Source of the DNA: Isoetes taiwanensis
Taxonomy: Eukaryota > Streptophyta > Lycopodiopsida > Isoetales > Isoetaceae
Reading direction: 5' to 3'
NCBI GenBank assembly: GCA_021234155.1
Contig: JAJEKV010000062.1
Location: forward strand, 3,257,305-3,321,304
Length of the DNA: 64,000 nucleotides
Of this stretch, positions 45,641-55,008 are shown in pieces. The notes under the pieces are model-generated. The model did no database searches, had not been told where the DNA came from, and was given only the letters and a program-made list of their open reading frames with translations. A program made the translations under genes and the position numbers. Position 1 is the first letter of the stretch. Every line of letters begins with the position of its first letter.

Positions 45641-45960
45641 CCTCTTAGCGACCAATTCTCACCTAATGCGGTAGTGGCCTCGACCGGTCGAGTCACTCTC
45701 CTTGAGAAATCTTAGATGGGAATATTGCGAAGGGAGGGGCTCGGACTAGGTGGGAGGGCCTCTACAACAACCACGAGGGAAACCACGAGGAGAGGAAGCC
45801 AAGGCTTGCATTCTCTACAAGTACTTGCACTTTCTATTCTCCTCGCTTTTAGTCCCCAAGTGCCTCTAGCCTGTGCTGAAGCCACTCTCCTTCAACCATC
45901 TTCCCAATATTGCGAAGAGGAGTGGTTCCGGACAGTGGGAGGCCCCTCCCACTAACTACA
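44849..45960. repeat. Degenerate tandem array, ~130-300-bp units
   Basis: CTCTCCTTCAACCATCTT ... AATATTGCGAAGAGG ... GTGGGAGGCC recurs near 44849, 45139, 45391, 45697 and 45884. A half unit, CTCCTTCTATCTTCCTCGGA, occurs near 45009 and 45297. Units contain the palindrome above. ORFs here are repeat shadows. Confidence 0.7.
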
Positions 45961-46983
45961 AGAGGATGCATTTGAACCCCATCTCCCGGGCCTTAGTCCT
46001 AGCCCGATCTATGTACAACATTCCAAGTAAACAGTCCATGAAAAACACACCTAAAACGGAATCGTTTTTACCCTCGATTCAATGTTTCCTTGCCGAGCAT
46101 CTCTCAACCTAGAGAGTAAATCATCATCTCGGCTGAAAAATGCCGGACAAGGAAACACCGAATCCGCCGAGCTTATCAGCCAGCCCATTATTTAAACACA
46201 TACGGCATGTTCTACAAAGCGAAATAACATAGGCATCTCTGAAACTCACCTCTTCACGCAGAATTCCTTGGGCCATCAGATCACGGATCCCGCAGCCTCA
46301 CCCGAGTCTTTTGCTTCTTCGCCGGTCTCTTCAAGAGTGTATTCGCAGATCTAATACTTGTATCATCATGCGATTCTCGCGTATCCCCCTTTCCATGGCG
46401 CCAGAGTGTAGAGTTCCCGCAGAGACCGCAGCTCCTCTCCGCTTCCCCACCTTAGCTCGTGCTCATCGATCAAATCAATCGCTGCAATAGGACGCCAGCG
46501 TCGGAAAAACACACATATGCAAGGCGCCGTTAGCAGACTTACCGTCCAAGGCCATTCCGAAGTCGCTAATGAGCCGATGATCCTCCGACCTCGAAGTTCC
46601 CCAATGCCGCAGTGGAAGATAAACTACGCCCACTCACTTAGTCCCTTGATGTGATTAAATTTCAAATAGTGTTTGGGGGGCTAAAGCCGGCCGTCTTTGT
46701 ACCCTTAGCCCGCTTTTTTCATAAATGATTGCATGTCCTTAACTTCAAATTAAAGAACACGCCCGTCTTTTTTACATGCAGTCCTAAAACTCACAACGCG
46801 GAGGAAACTTAATTTACGAGGGGTCCTAAGAGGATGAGAGGGCATACAGACATGACTCCGCCCAAGAAGCTTAGGCCGGAGGGGATGCTTCGCCACCGGG
46901 CAAAAGAAGAAGAGGAAAACACCCCAGTGAGCTCTTGAGGTTTTTCTTTTGTCGGAATACCTTAACCGATCCATCCTTTCTTC

Positions 46984-48111
46984 TTGCAAAGATTCACCTC
47001 GGACTCATCGGTGATCACCGGGTCGAACTCCATTCTTCGTCATCGAGGGACCGGAGACGAGCTTCTTGAAACAAATGGCGATTCTTGGTGGTATGTCGAG
47101 GTATCGACAAGTGGGAAGGAGAAAGATCTGCTTCTACACCAAAGGGACAAGAAGAGCTCCGAGACAAGTACAAGAAAATCGGTGTTGTGCTCTCCGCCTC
47201 GCCGGTCGAAGCATTTAACACTACATGTCGAGGACCGCCGAAAGAGTAAGTTCTATCGCACCAAAAATTAGCAGTTTCAAATTATTCTCACTCTTCCATG
47301 AGCAAGGCTAAGGGCACCGAAAAAAGGCCGGGCCTTTTTAAATTGTCGAACCTTGGGTGGAAGGATCCGAAGGGATGAAGGAGGCCGGAACCCTAACATC
47401 CGTGGAGCTTGGTATGGAGATTTCCGAGTCGGGGAAAAAACTGCTCAATACGGGGAGCTTCACTTCTCTCTTTTGAAGGCTCTACAACACTCGCAGTTGG
47501 GGAATGAAGTTGTGGTTCATACACAAAAAAGTCCACCAAAAACAAAGATGGGGATGATGACACCACACGGGAGGAATCGGATGACCTAAGGAGACGAAGA
47601 TATGGTCGACTCCCCAAACCTCGATCCGCATGATCGAGGATTTCCGCAGAGAGGGCACGTAAAATGGAGCGCCTAGCTCAAGATTATCCGTTGGGAATAT
47701 CACACAAGCCGCTGCTGGACATTAGACGGTACCAAGGTTTGCATGGGAGATGCCAGCCTTGTTCAACCATTGAATTTAATCCAAAGACACATCTTGGAGA
47801 TTCTCAACCCGATGGTGCGACATCCTGTTGCAGATCCAATGCCCCGGATGTCATACCTTTTAGCGAATCGACAAAGAGTTGTTCAGTGGAAGTCCGAGGA
47901 AGATCTCAAGGAAAAAGAAGTCCGTTCGGGTTGTAGACGGTCGATTCGAGGGCGGCTCAAGTATTGCGTGAGCGGAGAAGGAGAGGTGCCGCAAAGGATC
48001 AAGGATAGATATGCCAAGCGAGTGCGAGTTCTTTTCGGCGGGAGACGCCAAAGAACCTAACCGGCCGGCGATAGCCACCGCCGAACACAATAGCGCCGAA
48101 AGTGCCGCCAC
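46984..48111 (+). pseudogene. Plus-strand transposon gene, middle coding region
   Basis: Open segments in changing frames read GDSWWYVEVSTSGKEKDLLL (near 47070), then RGAWYGDFRVGEK, then DASLVQPLNLIQRHILEILN and RMSYLLANRQRVVQWKSEED (about 47750-47920), ending in Arg-rich sequence at a GTAAGG donor (48112). Composition is protein-like, and the region is in order with the downstream exons. I do not recognise the domain. Confidence 0.35.
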
Positions 48112-48610
48112 GTAAGGTAAATAACTCTCACGATTTTTCCATTCTCGGCTTCGAGTCGAAAGCCCGCCATCCTAACATTTGCCGATTATCACCGGGGTTT
48201 CTCGACTCGAAGCCGGGAAAGCCAGAGTAAATACGTAAAAATCAAAGGATGTGGAACTTTCTCGACTCGCGAAGTCGAAAAACCCTTAGCCGATAAAGAA
48301 AATTAGACATTCAGGGACTTTTTCTCGACTCGCGAAACAGAAAGCCCGCCATCCTAACATTTGCCGATTATCATCGGGTTTCTCGACTCGCGAAGTCGAA
48401 AGCCGAATAATGCGAAAAATCAAAGGATCTGAGCTTTCTCGACTTCCTTGTCGAAAGCCGCGGTAATGCGTAAAATCAAAGGATGCAGAGCTTTCACTCG
48501 CGAAATCGAAAAAACCCAGAAAGTAAAAAGAAAATTAGATTTCAAGGGACTTTCTCGAGTCGCGAGTCGAAAAGCCCGGCTACTATTTATTTTATTCCGG
48601 GTGTTTGTAG
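48112..48610 (+). other. Predicted intron holding eight regularly spaced palindromes
   Basis: A GTAAGG donor at 48112 and a TGTTTGTAG acceptor ending at 48610 bound ~500 bp with no coding sense. Within it lie eight copies of the CTCGACT/AGTCGAG palindrome. The splice sites are consensus matches only; an alternative acceptor ends at 48650. Confidence 0.4.
48142..48573. repeat. Array of eight ~22-25-bp palindromes at 56-63-bp spacing
   Basis: Copies start at 48142, 48198, 48258, 48321, 48379, 48435, 48492 and 48551. The consensus is TTTCTCGACTCGCGAAGTCG followed by AAA, with arms TTTCTCGACT / AGTCGAGAAA and a 4-5-nt loop. The ~35-nt gaps are not unique: GCCCGCCATCCTAACATTTG occurs after copies 1 and 4, and ATCAAAGGAT before copies 3, 6 and 7. 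Confidence 0.9.
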
Positions 48611-48651
48611 ATACTTTCATGCTCGACATTGGTACATTGTCCTAATGCAGC

Positions 48652-50556
48652 CCTTATCCCGACCAGATCATACACGCTAGGCAACAAAGGGAAAGCATTG
48701 GGTTGTCCTCGGCCCTAAAGGAAAACGTGGCCCCGGATAAGTGGAAGACCTTTGAGAAACTATGCAGATATGTTCTCACGGAGGGACAGAAGATGACGAG
48801 GGAGAGGAAGAAGACGAAAGAAGAAGAGAACACCAAGGAAAGGCGGGGAGTCTCTCTCGACTAATATGACCTCATTCTTAGCAATCGGAGGGCGGGCCGG
48901 GAGAAATGGACCCACATATGGGCTCAATGGACAAGAGGCAAGTCAAGGACAAAGAATGGAGAATTTCCAAGCAGGCCGGACCCCAAGTTGTTTGACAAGC
49001 AGTTCATGAAGAGGATACTGTGGCCTCACTCACGGACAAAGAAACGCTTGACCTACAAGGCAAAATCTTGAGGGAACAATCCTGGCGAGGAAGACCAGAG
49101 TTCTAAATTGCGGGATCTAAAGGATTATGCCACGCCCCTAAAGCGGCGGCGTATATTAGAAGAAGGCATCACGGAAGTTCGCAACGCTGCATCTAATGAA
49201 TACCATGATTTTGATTATTACAAGGAAAAGGCTGCCCTTGATGAGGAAGACATGAAGGAATTGAACCGCCTATGTCAACCCTACATCAACACCAAGTCAA
49301 GCGCATCGTTAAAACCCTTCCTTTCCCCGAACGTGCTATGGCAATTCTGAAAAGGAAGCTTGATTCGGTGGTCCCATTTAAAGCGCACGATAGCTCCCCC
49401 ATTTCTGGTTACTTTGGGACACAAGGGATTTGGTGGTCCGAACCGCACTGACCCGCGGCACTATTTGCCATCAATATGATCGAAGACCCCACCCTTTTTA
49501 TGACAAAGCCGACATAGAGCAAAGTGGTACAAGACGATGTCCGACATGACCGACCGGATACTTTCGGTTTCCTTTGTCTTTTGCATGCCGGCAATCAAAC
49601 AATCATTGCCTCCCAATGGGCAACCGATATTAACTTCACCAACAAGATCATGCACTCCATATACGAACTTGATCATGAGTGCAGACTTGGCTTGCCGAAG
49701 GCACCAAGCTTTGCCAACATAGTTTTGGTTTTGATTTCAAGATCGGCGGTCGACCTGGATAAGTGGTGGTCTAGCGAGCATCATTATCTCGACAAGTTCA
49801 TGACTCTCAAGAGCAGATGGAACCCTGGAAGGGGGGCAGGTTTATGGAGGATGTTCCATCGATGGACAAGGTCAGCAAAGATGGTGCGACCGGTCCTATA
49901 CATAGAATTCCTATCCGGCCAAGAGTTATCAAGTACTTCATAACCAGCTTGGTCGAGGAAGATCAAATTGTATGCGAGTGGTACATGAATGGCCTATTCT
50001 CTCAGGGGGGTAAAAGCATGTTAGGGTGTCCCTTAAAAAGTATTATTTAGTGACCAAAAAAGTACCTAAAAAGGTACCCAGGACTGGGTACTGGGTACCC
50101 ATGTAATATCTCAATAAAAGTTACATTTTAGAACTTTTATATATATTTTGGTCTCCGGTAGCATTATCTTTATCGTAACTTTGAATATTAATGCATCCTT
50201 GACTTTTATTTTGGACCTTTGTACTAGTTTTATGAAGATAAAAATGAGAAAGTACCCAGTTCTGAAGTACCTAGTGTATGTACTTTTGCAGGTTCCAAAA
50301 GTGGTACACCCTAACATGCTTTTACCCAGGGGGCTATGCTGTTTGGAATGAAACCTATATCCGTGGTTGGAAATAAGGACATGGTTGAAACCATTCAGTC
50401 ATACCTGGATCTGCTTCATGAGCATTTCAAGGGGAGGAAGACAAATGGAAGCAGTAAAGACGACGAGGACGAGGGAGACAAACCTGACGGAGACGAGGAT
50501 GTCGAAGGTTTGGACCAGAATGCTGCCGAAAACATTATTGAAAACCTGAGATTGAG
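48652..50556 (+). pseudogene. Plus-strand transposon gene, methyltransferase-like region
   Basis: Lys/Glu-rich coding (ENVAPDKWKTFEKLC; RDLKDYATPLKRRRILEEGI at 49108) leads into a globular part from ~49550: DTFGFLCLLHAGNQTIIASQ, NKIMHSIYELDHECRLGLPK, WWSSEHHYLDKFM, then RVIKYFITSLVEEDQIVCEW. After a MITE at 50008-50327 the frame continues GAMLFGMKPISVVGNKDMVE and an acidic tail, ending at a GAG/GTGAGT donor (50556). The last block looks like the hxhxhGxG...A...G...h.hD nucleotide-binding part of a DNA methyltransferase. That is a weak inference from pattern, and the usual DPPY motif was not found. Several frame breaks are present. Confidence 0.4.
50008..50327. mobile_element. MITE copy 2 (GGGTAAAAGCATG family)
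   Basis: 320 bp. TIRs GGGTAAAAGCATGTTAGGGT on both ends; AGGG flanks both sides (50004-50007 and 50328-50331). It has the same internal layout as the copy at 38152. It sits inside an open frame; removing it with one AGGG lets the frame continue without a shift. Confidence 0.92.
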
Positions 50557-50700
50557 GTGAGTTTACTTTGTTCTATCGGTGTTTTTCGACTCAAGCGAAG
50601 TCGAAAAAACTCGCCCTTTCAATACCTTTTTTTTCATTCTCGACCAGCGAAGTCGAAAAACTCGCTTCCTTTCTCGACGGATGTCATCATTTCGTGGAAT
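50557..50700 (+). other. Predicted intron with three palindromes
   Basis: It begins with GTGAGT at 50557. Palindromes start at 50582 and 50637, with a half copy at 50670, again about 55 bp apart. It separates the methyltransferase-like exon from the HAD exon. The acceptor is not certain. Confidence 0.4.
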
Positions 50701-51529
50701 TCCGTGTCAACGACTTCGGATCATTGTCAATGGATTCCAACGGTTCACGCTATGAGGAGAATGAGAATGAAAATCCGAGAGCAAAGACACCGCCACAAAG
50801 AAAAGAACCTGAAAAGATAATGATCCCGCATTTGGATCCCAATGAACCGGAAATATGGTCGAGCCAAACTCCAACCGGGATCCAAATGGTCCCACCAAGC
50901 TTGTAATATTTGACGCCAATGGAGTATTAGCTGCGAGATACCACGACAAAAGACGCCCCCGATTAACACCTCGCATCCCAATGAAAACAGAGCATAAAAT
51001 AGTGTATCCGGAGGCCTAGAGCTAAGGAAATTATTGACCGGTGCCCGCACGGGATTCGGCGGCATATGGTCTTGTATGGCAAAGAAAAATATTGTCAATG
51101 TTCTTGGTGTTCTCGCATTTCAGTTTTGAAGTTCAAGTTCGCTTTGGGGAAACGAAAGGGTCGAAAGCATGTGAAGGACCTCGATCCAAATCATCACAAA
51201 GGGGAAGCCTATAATGGTGAAAAGGCCGGACAGTGGTTTATGAGCTATTCCGTGACTATGGCAAACACAACACGCTGATCATAGACGACTCCGCCTACAA
51301 GTGCTATCATAACGCCAAAAATACAATCATTGCTAAGCCATATCGACCAAGAATATGAGACGGATAGGTGGTTGTCCTTCGACTCTGTCCCGCCTTGGCG
51401 GAATCCCTCTTCGCCATTCTTGTCGCCGATGTGCTTACGAACTATCCGAGCCTCACGGAACCCGATCCAGAGAGCAAGCCGATCATGAAAGCTATGGACG
51501 ACAAATACTTTGGTGAACAAGAAGAGTGA
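50700..51529 (+). pseudogene. FCP1/NIF-like HAD phosphatase domain (12.6-kb transposon)
   Basis: FCP1/NIF-like HAD enzymes remove phosphate from protein Ser/Thr, classically the RNA polymerase II CTD. Motif I is KLVIFDANGVLAARYH at 50897 (the family has DxDxT or plant DLNGVL). A middle block, GGIWSCMAKKNIVNVLGVLA (~51055-51115), corresponds to VGIWSS. The C-terminal motif LIIDDSAYKCYHN (~51280) matches LLLDDSPYK. The end, DVLTNYPSL, runs to a TGA at 51527. At least two frameshifts or introns lie between these blocks. The second Asp of motif I is replaced by Asn, so classic catalysis is doubtful. The homologous domain at 57717 supports this call. Confidence 0.75.
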
Positions 51530-51626
51530 CCCCCTTTGTGATAGTCAAATTGTGTGAATATTGTAATCGAACGTGAACACATGTATTGACCATTTTGTAA
51601 TGAATATACTTGTATATTGAGTTTTG

Positions 51627-51883
51627 ATGCCTTTCTCGACTCACGAGTCGAGAAAGGCATGCTTGTCGTGTTGATGAAATGCTTGTACAATCTATTATGA
51701 TAATGCTTGTACATTGGGTTTCTGGGCCTTTCTCGACTCGCGAAGTCGAGAAAGGCATGCCGATTGTCTCGTTGACAAAAGCATTTGTTTGCTTCCGCAG
51801 GTGATTGGATGCAACCATATTCTAATGAGAATGGTTGTACTTTGACTTTTATGGGCCTTTCTCTCAAGGAAGTCGAGAAAGAC
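51627..51883. repeat. Long hairpins downstream of the HAD gene
   Basis: A perfect inverted repeat at 51627-51660 has arms ATGCCTTTCTCGACT and AGTCGAGAAAGGCAT with a 4-nt loop. A second, at 51726-51756, has 13-nt arms and loop CGCGA. A decayed third is at 51855-51883. They share AATGCTTGTAC-type flanks and lie after the stop codon, perhaps in the 3' UTR. A further weak copy is at 52622. Confidence 0.9.
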
Positions 51884-51889
51884 ACTACT

Positions 51890-52768
51890 TCCCACGCCAT
51901 TGGATGCAGCTTGTATGGAATGAATGTTCTCCGTTGTAATTTGATTTCAACATTCTTTTCTTCGCTTTGACTAATGGCACCGTAATTGTTAATCATACTC
52001 TCCTTGCTCCGTGGTTTAGGCACAGATCCGACACCAAAGACATCCCCGCCAGCATCACGCAGACCGCCTCCAGCGCATACGCATCCAGCTCAAGGTCAAG
52101 AAATACCGCTCGGGCACGCATCCCTCCACGCTTACACTCTTGCCCTCTACCTTTGGGACAAGGTTGCTCGCGAATTCAGAGGTTGCTCGCTACACCCCGA
52201 ATAAAGAACAGCGAAGAACAAAGAGAAAGTCCAGAAGCTCAAGGCATATTGCAAGCATTGCATAACATCCACGGAGGTTGGGGAAGGAGCATATTCGATG
52301 AAAGGTCGCGGGAGGCGAAGTGGAGAAGTCGGGTGGACAGGTCGGCGGTAGCTCCTGAGGCACCTCCACGTGAGGCATTCCACACTCTTCAGGTTGCCCC
52401 CAAGGCTTACGTGACGGCATGAAGAAGCCACAAGTTAATCCCCTAAGGTGGACCACCTACCAAGATGATGTAATCAGTAGTGACAAAGAAGACCGCCATG
52501 GTCTCAAGGTCCGATGTAAAATACATTGTATCTGTTCAATTTATTAATAAAAATTCTTTTTCAACTACATCTTTGGTTTCAAACTTTAATGAATTTCCTT
52601 TGTTTCAGTTGCATTGTTTTTGTTCTCGACTCAACTAACACTCGAAAACTGCAAAGACAGCTCGCATTCCGAAGTTTTATTCAAAAATTCAATTAAGGAT
52701 AGTTTTCGGCCTGGGTGCTACTTTTTATGTAAATTAACCGGTTCCGAAAAAAAATGGGAATGGAATGA
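51890..52768. other. 3' end region of the transposon
   Basis: Short plus-strand ORFs (51967-52422) have no recognised domain. An AATAAA-like signal (TTATTAATAAAAATTC, ~52540) could serve polyadenylation of the HAD gene. A low-complexity A-run lies near 52747. Confidence 0.3.
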
Positions 52769-52793
52769 GTCCCACTTTAATTAAATACGACTT
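52769..52793 (-). repeat. Right TIR of the 12.6-kb transposon
   Basis: The exact inverse of the left TIR over 25 bp, followed by the CTCC target duplication (52794-52797). Confidence 0.9.
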
Positions 52794-55002
52794 CTCCTCT
52801 TCCTCCACAGAAACGAGGCCCTCCAGCTCTCATCATGTTTCTCAAACGCCACAAACAAGGCAACAAAGAAAGCCCTCCACCTCCACATCCTCGCCAAATT
52901 TTCAGATCAATACCGCCAGGATGTTCAAGCCGCCGCTCTCGTTGTAAAAATCCCAGGACGCCTCTCATGAATGGGGTTCAAGCGCCCCCGAGGCCTCGAG
53001 GATGCGTTTCATCGAGACCTTCACGCTGCTACCACGCAAGTTCACACTCTGGAAAACCAGCTTCAAGAAAAGCACGAGGCTCTTTTACAGGCCCGTGAAG
53101 ATCTAAAGACTGCCCACGATCGTAACACAACTGGCTGGCCGACAAGAAGCTCGCTTACAAACTACCATTCAGGAATTGTTGGAGCAGGTCAAGGCAAGGG
53201 AAACTCTCTTGGTTGACAAGGATAAAGACATTGCTAAGCTCACCACGCTGTACACAGAGCTTTCTCAAAATTACACCACTCAAGCCCATGCCCTTACAGC
53301 GCGTGATGCTCAAATAGCCTCTTTGAAGCTTCGGCTTTTCCACGCCGACCGCCACCACGCCCGTGATCAACTCACGGCGGCACAAAAGCAAAAGATACTT
53401 GATGATGCAGAGATTGCAAAACTTCGACTCCATACTCCTGGGCAATCCTCTTCACATGCCACGCTTCCTCAGAAACGGGTCCGTGATCAGTCACGTCTTC
53501 TGCTCGAGAAGGAAAACCGGATCCGCGATCTTGAACATCAGCTCCAGCAAGCTGTCCAATCGGTTGAAGAGGCCCAAACTAAACAAGAGGGCTACATTAC
53601 TATAGCTCTCCACCAATCTGTGGATTTTGCTATTCCTTCCAGTTACCTCGATTATGTGGTTGCCCGACGCCACCTCTTTCTTTTCAAGTGGTATGCGGCA
53701 AATGGTCAGGTTGATGCCCACATGCGCACTGAGGATTTTCTCCGGATTTGGCCAGATCTCTCAGTTGAAGACAAAGGCTTACTCTGTGCCCTCTTAGTCT
53801 TCGACCTTATTCACTGTGAAGACCCTGATTTAGTCACCTTTCGGATTGTTCAGCCGATGACGTACATTTTTCATGACTTCTATCTGGCTGACACATAGGA
53901 CAAATTTCGTGATGGGCCACATCAGAACTTTCAGGGTGATTCACAGGCTCACTGGTTGCTCTTGGATAACAACCCCTACCTGTCAGATCATGATCGGACT
54001 CACGCTCTTCATCAGGAGTACATGCCCGAGCTTGCTAATCATTTACCTCTATGGCAAGCCGAAACATTGGAACAAGTGCGGAAGAATCTTGGGCATCCTG
54101 AGGATCTTCCATTTGCCCAAGTTTATATGCAGCATTTGGCATGCTACAATCAATTGCGTGCCCTTCTGGATAGCAAGACAATACCCACGGGATGGGATAG
54201 TCCTCCTGTCTATACTCAGCTCTCTACTTCCGAGTGGGATCAGTGGTGCAAAGCTCTTGATCCCGACCTTGTACGTGAATTCAGGGAGCAGGCTCAGCAG
54301 CCCACGCCCACGGGCATGGCTCTCTCTCCATATGCTTCACTGGGTGTCCCTCCACGCCCATGGTTCTTTACCTCTGATTGGCGTCTCCCCTTTTGGACGA
54401 AGGTTCTGGATGGCCACGATGGGTGGACTCCGCCTCTCGACGGATCTCCGGTGGGATCCCCGTTTTGTCCGACGCTCCAATTGGGAGGATGGTGCCACCC
54501 TGGATAACACTTCAAATTGGATCTATATTGCAAATGCGCGTGGTTGGCAAACGCCCGCTGATGCTGTTCATGGCCTTGATACTTTCTTGCAGAATGCCGC
54601 CACCTCACCCGACCCTTCCGTTCACCATCAAGCTGGCTTCTGTGCTGCTCTCAAATGCATCCTGGTCAGTTCCTTAAATCGGCAAAATATCCCATCTTTT
54701 ACAAAGAGAACCCTATGCCGGCGTCGCTGCCTTCGGTCTCCGCTCCGCCTACTCATGGAATGCCAGTTCGTTCCTTCTGACGCCCATGCTGCCCTTGAAG
54801 ACATGGTGCGATCTCAATTCCTCATTGATGCCGATCCCGCCCTTGGGCTGAACACTCCTGACGCTCATCAAACTCGCCAAGACCTCATCGGCACTTACCA
54901 TAATGGCGCCCGTCCTCACTCCAGTGAGGATCACTTTCAAAATCAGCGGCTTCTCGCCCTCTGGAACACTTCCTCCTTTTCTTCACTCAGTGTCGCTTGT
55001 TG
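52794..55002 (+). pseudogene. Gypsy extra ORF, 3' part
   Basis: It continues the frame broken at 40152, opening with a Ser/Thr/Pro-rich part (RPSSSHHVSQTPQ). After frame changes near 52945 and 53150, a coiled coil of ~150 residues follows (VHTLENQLQEKHEALLQARE; DKDKDIAKLTTLYTELSQNY; EKENRIRDLEHQLQQAVQSV). A globular part comes next (YLDYVVARRHLFLFKWYA; MRTEDFLRIWPDLSVEDKGL), with an in-frame TAG at 53896. Another frameshift near 54430 precedes NWEDGATLDNTSNWIYIANA. It ends SFSSLSVACWGS at the polypurine tract. The function is unknown; a structural or gag-like role for the coiled coil is a guess. Confidence 0.6.
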
Positions 55003-55008
55003 GGGGAG
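54997..55008 (+). other. Polypurine tract
   Basis: TTGTTGGGGGAG lies directly before the TGTTAG of the 3' LTR, where plus-strand DNA synthesis of an LTR retrotransposon would be primed. Confidence 0.75.

Larger units (their letters stand above)
40153..52793. mobile_element. 12.6-kb DNA transposon with transposase and HAD gene
   Basis: Left end AAGTCGTATTTAATTAAAGT..., and the right end is its perfect inverse over 25 bp (40153-40177 and 52769-52793). CTCC flanks both ends (40149-40152 and 52794-52797), a 4-bp target duplication. Removing the element and one CTCC restores an open Ser-rich frame across the site. Contents: a broken RNase-H-fold transposase on the minus strand (40957-43035), a multi-exon gene with an FCP1-like HAD domain on the plus strand (about 44.1-51.5 kb), a family of palindromes, and a MITE (50008). 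I know no plant superfamily with this combination. Confidence 0.85.

Noticed and set aside
48142-48573. CRISPR array
   Set aside because: Spacing and palindromes look CRISPR-like, but repeats vary, the gaps are shared between positions, there are no cas genes, and the setting is a plant transposon intron.
51442-52023. 193-codon minus-strand ORF
   Set aside because: Its FSTSRE/SRVEK repeats come from the CTCGACT palindromes; no domain, and it is antisense to the HAD gene end.
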